Shown: positions 27,005-32,668 of the stretch, piece by piece
Layout: the number at the start of each line of letters is the position of its first letter
How positions within the stretch are numbered: the stretch's first letter is position 1
From: Myxococcales bacterium
Lineage (GTDB): Bacteria > Myxococcota > Myxococcia > Myxococcales > JAKAPL01
Direction: 5' to 3'
Length of the DNA: 52,286 bases
Assembly (NCBI GenBank): GCA_021807105.1
Contig: JAKAPL010000023.1
Location: 1-52,286, forward strand
Program-made: the position numbers and the translations under genes
Notes under the pieces: generated by a model
What the model saw: the letters and a program-made list of their open reading frames with translations, nothing else
The model's database searches: none
Told to the model about the DNA's origin: nothing

Positions 27005-28387
27005 ATGTCGGCGCGGCACACTGTTTGCAGCAACAGCGAGCACGTGGAGCCGACATCAACCCCTGCGCCCTCGTCGATCCTGACCTCTCGTGACCCGTCG
27101 ACCGAGGACGGCCTGGACCTGGCCGAAGCAGACCGGCTGATCCAGGACAGGCTGCCCGAGCTGGCGGAGCGCTTCCTGACGGCGCTCGTTCGATCTTCGG
27201 GAAACTCGTTGGAGGTGTTGAAGGACGCGGTCGGGACGGGCGCTCCTCGGGCCGCACTTGAGCGCTGGATCAGCGAGCTTCTCTCTGCAGCCTCCCGGGA
27301 GACCCCCGCCGAAGAGCCCATGGCATTTGGGCGCCTGTTGGGCGATCTCCCCGTGCCGTTGTCGGCCCTCCTCGCCGGGTCGGCGTCGTTGCGCGAGGGG
27401 ATCTTGTCGAGTCTCGAAGGCGGCTTGCAACCCGATCGGTTCAACGCGGTGTCGCGAGGGGTCTCCCGCCGCTTCGATCGGGACCTCCCGTTGCTGCTCG
27501 ATGGCTTTCACGAGCGCTCCCTGCTGCGCGCGCGGGAATCCGAGCCACGGAAGCCACGAGCCCTCGTTTCGGCGCCTGGCGGAGCGAGGATCGCGGGGCT
27601 GGGCCGCAAGCAGGGCGAGGCCCCGACGCCGGCGCCGAAGGTCGCCCGCGAAGCGGGTCTCGCCGAGCAGAAGGCGACCGTCGGAGCGCTGTCGGCGGGT
27701 CTCGCCCATGCCGTCAGAAACCCGCTCAACTCCGCGCTCTTGCAGATTGAAGTGCTCGACCGGTTCACCCGCCGGTCGCTTCCGGCAGCGGTCGCCGGGC
27801 AGATCGCGAGTCGTGCCGAGCTGGCGACGCAGGAATTGCGGCGGCTCGATCGGCTCCTGACGGAGTACCTGGCTTTCGCGGAACCGAGGGTGCTGGACCT
27901 ACGGCCTGGGGATGTCCGGTCGGTCTTGGCCGCGGTCGTCGAGCAGCTCCGGGAGCAGGCCGCCCGGCGGCGGATACGAATCACGGCGGAGCTTCCAGGG
28001 GTGCCCCTGGTCATCGAGCATGACACGCGCGGGCTGGGTGACATCGCGGGAAATCTCTTGCGCAACGCCCTGGAAGCAGTCGGCGAAGGGGGCGCGATCC
28101 GCCTCGTCGCCGGTTCCAGAGGAGACGGCGCCTTCGTCCAGGTCCGGGACGATGGGCCTGGCATTCCGAGGGCGTTCATCGGCCGGATCTTCGAGCCGTT
28201 CTTCACGACGAAGATGGATGGCACGGGTCTTGGGCTGGCGATCGTCTACTCGCTCGTGCGCCAACACGGAGGGACCATCCAGGTGCAGAACGATCAGGTT
28301 CGGGGAACGAGCTTCGACGTCTGGCTGCCGCGGTCCCACCCCGTGGGTGGGCCGGACCCACCCACCCCCTTCTCGCCCGCGAGCTAA
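27005..28387 (+). CDS. Soluble NtrB-like sensor histidine kinase (orphan)
   Basis: 460 residues without membrane segments. Residues 35-190 are a helical sensory region that resembles RsbRD-type N-terminal domains. The phospho-acceptor H-box reads LAHAVRNPLN near residue 235; the usual acidic residue after the His is Ala here. The ATPase domain has the N-box GNLLRNALEA, DDGPGIP, FFTTK and GTGLGLAIVYS. No response regulator gene is adjacent, although the TTK..GTGLGL style is that of kinases paired with sigma-54 activators. Its stop codon lies inside the 5-bp target site of MITE copy 2. Confidence 0.85.
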   Translation: MSARHTVCSNSEHVEPTSTPAPSSILTSRDPSTEDGLDLAEADRLIQDRLPELAERFLTALVRSSGNSLEVLKDAVGTGAPRAALERWISELLSAASRETPAEEPMAFGRLLGDLPVPLSALLAGSASLREGILSSLEGGLQPDRFNAVSRGVSRRFDRDLPLLLDGFHERSLLRARESEPRKPRALVSAPGGARIAGLGRKQGEAPTPAPKVAREAGLAEQKATVGALSAGLAHAVRNPLNSALLQIEVLDRFTRRSLPAAVAGQIASRAELATQELRRLDRLLTEYLAFAEPRVLDLRPGDVRSVLAAVVEQLREQAARRRIRITAELPGVPLVIEHDTRGLGDIAGNLLRNALEAVGEGGAIRLVAGSRGDGAFVQVRDDGPGIPRAFIGRIFEPFFTTKMDGTGLGLAIVYSLVRQHGGTIQVQNDQVRGTSFDVWLPRSHPVGGPDPPTPFSPAS

Positions 28388-28388
28388 G

Positions 28389-28574
28389 CCCGTCTTATTC
28401 ACGGTACGGCGTAGCGAGGCGTTCGAGACCGCGAGCCGAGAAGGGCAAGCGAGAGCGACGACCGACGAGGCGTGCGTGAAGCACCTCCCCCCATGTCGTT
28501 GTAGGGGTGGCAAGCCCCCCCTTCGGGAGGCGCGGGATCGGACGCCGCAGCAGCCGGACCGTGAATAAGACGGG
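28389..28574. mobile_element. MITE, copy 2 (reverse orientation)
   Basis: A 186-bp copy of the element at 531-715, inverted relative to it. Both termini are intact; the outer 20 bp match those of copy 1 with single mismatches. It is flanked by CTAAG (28384-28388) and CTGAG (28575-28579), an imperfect 5-bp target duplication. Insertion is at the very end of the histidine kinase gene, using its TAA as part of the target. Confidence 0.9.
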
Positions 28575-28596
28575 CTGAGGCTGGCGCCCATCCCGG

Positions 28597-29310
28597 ATGA
28601 ACAGAGATCCTGCCGCATGGAGACCCGCTCATGCGGCATGGAGGGAATGCCCATGCCGGATGGAGGGCAGCTCATGCCGCATGAAGGCCAAGGGAAGGCG
28701 GATGAAACTGAATTCATGGCGAATGAATCGACATTCATGCCGGATGAGATCGATCTCATCGACCATGAACGGCTTCGCATCCGGGATGAAGGCCCGATCC
28801 TCCTGCATGAAGGTCAGCTCATGCTCCATGAAAGCCAGCTCATGCTCGATGAAGGCCCGATCCTCCTGCATGAAGGCCAACTCATCCTGCATGAAAGCCA
28901 GCTCATGCCCCATGAAGGCCAAGGGAAGGCGGATGAAACTGAATTCATGGGGGATGAATCGACATTCATGCCGGATGAGATCGATCTCATCGACCATGAA
29001 CGGCTTCGCATCCGGGATGAAGGCCCGATCCTCCTGCATGAAGGTCAGCTCATGCTCCATGAAAGCCAGCTCATGCCTGATGAAGGCCAAGGGAAGGCGG
29101 ATGAAACTGAATTCATGGCGAATGAATCGACATTCATGCCGGATGAGATCGATCTCATCGACCATGAACGGCTTCGCATCCGGGATGAAGTCGGGTTTAT
29201 GCGGCATGAGCCACGTTTGGAGCCGCAGGACCCTCCTCTCCAGCGGCATGAAACACCTTTGCAGCCGCATGAGCGGCCCTTCCTGCCGCAGGACCCATCG
29301 TTCCAGCGTT
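28597..29310. repeat. Array of about 34 palindromic 21-bp units with higher-order repeats
   Basis: ATG recurs every 21 bp (rarely 20 or 22) from 28597 to about 29310. Most units between 28681 and 29190 have the imperfect dyad ATGA-N8-TCAT, and one is a perfect palindrome, GATGAGATCGATCTCATC. Larger blocks beginning ATGAAGGCCAAGGGAAGG recur at 28681, 28912 and 29080, spaced 231 and 168 bp (11 and 8 units). The right end, from about 29190, is degenerate and loses the TCAT arm. Three frames stay open for over 230 codons because of the period, so coding cannot be read from openness alone. Confidence 0.95.
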
Positions 29311-29516
29311 GGATGAGCCCCGTCGCAGCGGCAGGAGCCTCGCCTTTGAGCCCCTGAATCGATCCCTCTCGTCACCCGACCTCCGACCCAGCCCTCATCG
29401 GCTTCGTCCCGTCCGCTGACCATTCTTCCACTCCGATTCGGAGCCGATCCGTCCGGGTGAGCTGGAGCCCGCTCTGGGCGGGAGCCGCAGGAGGCGATTT
29501 CAACGGGTTCGCCCAT
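28629..29516 (-). CDS. Heptad-repeat ORF antisense through the 21-bp array (doubtful)
   Basis: 295 codons from an ATG at 29516 that has GAGGGG 6 bp upstream. The first 85 residues are non-repetitive and Arg/Gly-rich. The rest are heptads of the type HELAFMQ, DEIDLIR, HECRFIR and HEFSFIR. The regular pattern of a hydrophobic pair plus acidic residue could form a helical or coiled repeat. Two overlapping plus-strand frames (starts at 28597 and 28617) are equally open. I list the minus-strand one because it alone has a plausible ribosome site. No homology is recognised. Confidence 0.22.
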   Translation of the reverse strand: MGEPVEIASCGSRPERAPAHPDGSAPNRSGRMVSGRDEADEGWVGGRVTRGIDSGAQRRGSCRCDGAHPTLERWVLRQEGPLMRLQRCFMPLERRVLRLQTWLMPHKPDFIPDAKPFMVDEIDLIRHECRFIRHEFSFIRLPLAFIRHELAFMEHELTFMQEDRAFIPDAKPFMVDEIDLIRHECRFIPHEFSFIRLPLAFMGHELAFMQDELAFMQEDRAFIEHELAFMEHELTFMQEDRAFIPDAKPFMVDEIDLIRHECRFIRHEFSFIRLPLAFMRHELPSIRHGHSLHAA

Positions 29517-29681
29517 CGGCTGCCCCTCGCGATCGAGCCGAGAGGCCGTGGACGGCAGCCGGCTGGCGTCTGATTCCGGCCGGCTGCGGCTGCGAAGCGG
29601 AGACCCCTGCTCCGAATCGCAGGGGCGATCGGGTGGCTTGCAAGTCCATGGGAAGTATGCGATGGGGCTGCACGGGCACGC

Positions 29682-29720
29682 AGACGTTGCCGCCGGAGCG
29701 TCGCAAACGCAGCTCTTTCG
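29682..29720 (+). promoter_or_regulatory. Candidate enhancer element upstream of the cytochrome-porin sigma-54 promoter
   Basis: AGACGTTGC (29682-29690) and GCAAACGC-AGCTCTTTCG (29703-29720) closely match 31364-31401 upstream of the second sigma-54-type promoter. TTGC and GCAA form an inverted repeat in both copies. It lies 57-95 bp before the -24 element, a usual distance for enhancer-binding proteins. The rest of 29311-29775 shows no gene. Confidence 0.5.
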
Positions 29721-29775
29721 GCGCGTCTACGAGGCGTAACGTGGACCTTGAGCGGCTTTCGAGCAGTTCCGTGCG

Positions 29776-29791
29776 CGGCACGGCAGTTGCT
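29776..29791 (+). promoter_or_regulatory. Sigma-54-type (-24/-12) promoter of the cytochrome-porin gene
   Basis: CGGCACGGCAGTTGCT matches the consensus TGGCACG-N4-TTGCW except for the first base. GG (29777-29778) and GC (29789-29790) have the obligatory 10-bp separation. Transcription would start near 29802, 23 bp before the ATG and just ahead of the ribosome site. Confidence 0.68.
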
Positions 29792-29824
29792 TCTCGGTCC
29801 CGCAACCTCTGGAGGTGGACATAT

Positions 29825-31234
29825 ATGCAGAAGCGTACGATGTTTGGGGCGGCGCTGGCCGCAATCTTCGCGCCGTTCCTCTTCAGTGGAACCGCGCAGG
29901 CGATCCCGGCCTTCGCCCGCAAGTATCACACGAGCTGCACGACCTGCCACACCGCGTGGCCGGTGCTGACGCCCTTCGGTGAAGCCTTTCGCCGCAACGG
30001 GTTCCGGTTCCCCGGGAACGACAAGGACGCGATCAACCAGGACATGATCAAGCTTGGCGCGCCCGCGTACAAGAAGGTGTTCCCGAACGCCGTCTGGCCG
30101 GACGAGATCCCCGATTCCATCCCGATCGCGCTCGGCTTTATCGGGAAGGCGGTCTATGATCCGCAAGCGAACACGGCGGGGACGGCGAACGCCGTCGACA
30201 ATCAGCCGTACTTCACGCTCAACCACCTCTTCGCATCGGCGCACATATGGGCCGGCGGTACCTTCAATAACTCCCTCTCGTTCTTCGGCGAGGTGACGTT
30301 CGATACGAGTGGGAGTTTTCAGCTCGAGCGCGGCTACTTGATCTTCAATGACCTCCTGTCGGAGGCGGTTGGTCCGTATGTGTTCAACCTGCTCGTCGGC
30401 CGGAACTTCCCGACCATGAGCTCGTTCGACGGCCACTCCAGCTACCTCGTCGACAGCTACATCCCCGAGGTCAACCTGCCGGGGATGGTGGGCGGCGACA
30501 ACGCGGCCACCCTCGGGATGGATGAGCTCGACACCCTCGAACTGAATGGAACGGCCGCCGGGCGGTTCAGCTACTCCTTGGGTATCAACTCGGGGCAGAA
30601 CGGCCCGTCGGTCACGACGAACAACGGATCGGCCGACTTTTACGGGCACGTGGGCGTGAAGCTTGGCGGCATGCGCCTCGATGGCGTGGGCGGCAGCACG
30701 TCGTCGCTCCCGTGGGAAGACAACTCGGTCACGATCGACCTGTTCGGCTACCACGCCGAGTCCTACTACACGAACGATGCTAGCGTCGTGATGCTCGACA
30801 CCGCGCTCATGTACGGGGCGGCGCTCCGCGGGCAGCTCGGCAGCGCGAAGCTGGACCTCGGCGCGATGAACACGGTCCACAACCATCCGGACTCGAGCGG
30901 CGACCAGGTCTCGATGGCGACCGGCTGGGGGGAGTTCTCGTACGTCGTCTGGCCGTGGTTCATCCCCGCGATTCGGGGGGAGTACGACATGATCGACTCG
31001 GGCAAGGATCCGCTCTTCGCGACCGCCAACCCCTCGCTCCTGCGCGTGCTCCCGGGCATCAACTTCGTGATCCGTCCGAACGTCGTCCTCATGCTCGTCG
31101 GCGAGGTCGACAAGGCCGACGGCGTTCCGCCCGGTGGGTGGTCGGGGGCGGGAGCCGGCGGCATCGCGCCGCAGCCCGCCAAGACTGCCACCGAGTTCGA
31201 GCGGGTCATGGGTAAACTGAAGTACGCGTTCTAG
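29825..31234 (+). CDS. Outer-membrane porin-like protein with N-terminal c-type haem site
   Basis: 469 residues from the ATG at 29825 with GGAGGTGG upstream. The signal peptide (MFGAALAAIFAPFLFSGTAQA) is followed at once by AIPAFARKYHTSCTTCHTAWPVLTPFGEAFRRNG, a single CXXCH haem site in a short cytochrome c module. The remaining 400 residues are beta-barrel-like with alternating aromatic strands and end in KLKYAF, with the terminal Phe expected of outer-membrane proteins. It may carry electrons through or at the outer membrane. Monocistronic: sigma-54-type promoter in front, strong terminator behind. It precedes the ACIII operon. Confidence 0.8.
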   Translation: MQKRTMFGAALAAIFAPFLFSGTAQAIPAFARKYHTSCTTCHTAWPVLTPFGEAFRRNGFRFPGNDKDAINQDMIKLGAPAYKKVFPNAVWPDEIPDSIPIALGFIGKAVYDPQANTAGTANAVDNQPYFTLNHLFASAHIWAGGTFNNSLSFFGEVTFDTSGSFQLERGYLIFNDLLSEAVGPYVFNLLVGRNFPTMSSFDGHSSYLVDSYIPEVNLPGMVGGDNAATLGMDELDTLELNGTAAGRFSYSLGINSGQNGPSVTTNNGSADFYGHVGVKLGGMRLDGVGGSTSSLPWEDNSVTIDLFGYHAESYYTNDASVVMLDTALMYGAALRGQLGSAKLDLGAMNTVHNHPDSSGDQVSMATGWGEFSYVVWPWFIPAIRGEYDMIDSGKDPLFATANPSLLRVLPGINFVIRPNVVLMLVGEVDKADGVPPGGWSGAGAGGIAPQPAKTATEFERVMGKLKYAF

Positions 31235-31240
31235 TCGAAA

Positions 31241-31281
31241 GGGCCCCGGGTGGTGACCGCCGCCCGGGGCCCTTCTTTTTT
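31241..31281 (+). terminator. Rho-independent terminator
   Basis: The 10-bp GC stem GGGCCCCGGG (31241-31250) / CCCGGGGCCC (31263-31272) is followed by TTCTTTTTT. It ends the cytochrome-porin transcript 7 bp after its stop codon. It isolates that gene from the cupredoxin-ACIII operon. Confidence 0.93.
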
Positions 31282-31363
31282 GGGGCTTGTCTCGTCGCCG
31301 ATCCCTCACGCAGCCGTTGCCGAGAAGGCTCGATCTTGCCCGTCCGGATTGATGGAGGGCGCA

Positions 31364-31401
31364 AGACTTGCAAAATATCCTGCAAACGCGCAGCTCCTTC
31401 G
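31364..31401 (+). promoter_or_regulatory. Candidate enhancer element upstream of the ACIII operon promoter
   Basis: Contains the dyad TTGCA-N8-TGCAA (31368-31385) and GCAAACGCGCAGCTCCTTCG (31382-31401). The same arrangement with small changes lies at 29682-29720. It is 45-82 bp upstream of the -24 element. An NtrC-type activator is the obvious candidate to bind it, but none is encoded in the window. Confidence 0.5.
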
Positions 31402-31444
31402 CCGGCATCGAACGCCAACAAAGCGACTTCCGCTCATTGCTGCG

Positions 31445-31460
31445 CGGCATGATGCTTGCT
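31445..31460 (+). promoter_or_regulatory. Sigma-54-type (-24/-12) promoter of the cupredoxin-ACIII operon
   Basis: CGGCATGATGCTTGCT fits TGGCAYR-N4-TTGCW with one mismatch at the first base. GG (31446-31447) and GC (31458-31459) are correctly spaced. Predicted start near 31471, leaving a leader of about 67 bp before the ATG at 31538. Confidence 0.68.
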
Positions 31461-31537
31461 AATAGCGGCTGTGCCAAGGCGTCATGAAAAAGGACGCCGG
31501 TCTGGACTTCAACCCGACACCAAGAAAGGATTCCTTC

Positions 31538-32116
31538 ATGCGCTCCTTCGTTGCACTCTCGGCCCTGATGCTTGCCGGATCCGCGCTCTCCGGAGAAATC
31601 AAAGGCAAGGTCACGCCTGTCAAGGGCAGCGCGGGGGGGATCGTCGTCTATGTCGTCAAGGCCGATGGGCAGTTCAACCCACCGAAGAAGCCGGCGGCGA
31701 TGGATCAGAAGCACATGGCGTTCGTTCCGTACGTCCTTCCCGTCCTCGCGGGGACGACCGTGCTCTTCCAGAATCACGACACGGTCGCCCATAACGTCTT
31801 CAGCCCCGATGGGGCCGGCTACAACCTGGGGACGTTCCCCCCGGGTCAGAGCCGAAAGCAGGAGTTCAAGGACACCGGCATCTATACTCAGCTCTGCAGC
31901 CTCCACCCGGAAATGGAAGGCTACATCGTCGTCCTGCAGAATCCCTACTTCGCCACGACGAAGGCGGACGGTTCGTTCGACATCAAGGGCGTCCCGAACG
32001 GTGACTATCAGCTCCGGGCGATCGGAAAGGCCATCAAGAAGAAGGACCGTAAGCGGGACTTCCCGGTGACGGTTTCCGGCTCGACGCACGCCGACATGGA
32101 CTTTAGCCAGCAGTGA
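31538..32116 (+). CDS. Exported plastocyanin-like cupredoxin
   Basis: 192 residues from the ATG at 31538, preceded by AAGGA. The signal peptide is RSFVALSALMLAGSALS. The fold has a plastocyanin-like type 1 copper site: the His in HDTVAHNVFSP, then CSLHPEM, giving C-x2-H-x2-M. The C-terminal 50 residues (YFATTKADGSFDIKGVPNGDYQLRAIGK) look like a carboxypeptidase-regulatory-like beta domain. It likely accepts electrons from the complex encoded downstream. The stop codon overlaps the actA start (GTGA), so it is the first cistron of the ACIII operon. Confidence 0.85.
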   Translation: MRSFVALSALMLAGSALSGEIKGKVTPVKGSAGGIVVYVVKADGQFNPPKKPAAMDQKHMAFVPYVLPVLAGTTVLFQNHDTVAHNVFSPDGAGYNLGTFPPGQSRKQEFKDTGIYTQLCSLHPEMEGYIVVLQNPYFATTKADGSFDIKGVPNGDYQLRAIGKAIKKKDRKRDFPVTVSGSTHADMDFSQQ

Positions 32117-32658
32117 GGTCCTCGCGGTTCGGGGGAATTGTCGCCGCGCTCGCGGTGGTCGAGGTGGCTGCCTGTGGCGCTTCGCCGTCTCCGACGCCTT
32201 CGCTGGCGCCCGACGCCGATGCGGGCGCGGTGGTGACGGCAAAGCCCCCGCAGCAGCCGTTTCACTTCGATCACCGGATCCATGCGGGCAAGTATCAGAT
32301 CCCGTGTCAGACCTGCCACGTCTACGCGGATCACTCGACGATCGCGGGGATCCCGACGGCGAGTAAGTGTATGGGTTGCCATCGGTTCGTCGACGGCAAC
32401 AAGCCGGACGTGAAGGCGCTCGCGAAGGCGTTCGAGGAGAGGACCCCGATCGTGTGGAACCGCGTTCACCGACTCCCCGATCACGTCTTCTTCAACCACG
32501 AGCGGCACGTCCTTCATGGCGTCCCGTGCAGCCGCTGCCATGGGGCGGTGGAGACCATGGCGGTCGTCCGACAGGTCTCGCCGCTCACGATGGGCTGGTG
32601 CGTCGATTGTCACCGCGAGAACCAAGCCCCGACCGATTGCTGGACGTGTCACAAGTAG
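32113..32658 (+). CDS. actA: Alternative complex III subunit A, pentahaem cytochrome c
   Basis: 181 residues. The N-terminal signal ends with lipobox VAAC, so the protein is probably lipidated. Five CXXCH sites are present: CQTCH, CMGCH, CSRCH, CVDCH and CWTCH. That is the number seen in characterised ActA. Extra His residues (FHFDHRIH, FFNHERH) could act as distal ligands. It lies on the periplasmic face and passes electrons from the complex to its soluble acceptors. Starts at a GTG overlapping the cupredoxin stop; ActB follows after 10 bp. Confidence 0.88.
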   Translation: MRSSRFGGIVAALAVVEVAACGASPSPTPSLAPDADAGAVVTAKPPQQPFHFDHRIHAGKYQIPCQTCHVYADHSTIAGIPTASKCMGCHRFVDGNKPDVKALAKAFEERTPIVWNRVHRLPDHVFFNHERHVLHGVPCSRCHGAVETMAVVRQVSPLTMGWCVDCHRENQAPTDCWTCHK

Positions 32659-32668
32659 GAGCGCCGGA

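Noticed and set aside
28597..29310. CRISPR array or ordinary gene on the plus strand
   Set aside because: No spacers separate the units. Two overlapping plus-strand frames are open only because the unit is 21 bp, and neither has a convincing ribosome site.
29372..32242. Very long minus-strand open frame (over 900 codons) opposite the cytochrome-porin and cupredoxin genes
   Set aside because: It is antisense to genes with signal peptides, haem and copper motifs and proper ribosome sites. Long antisense frames are expected at this G+C content.
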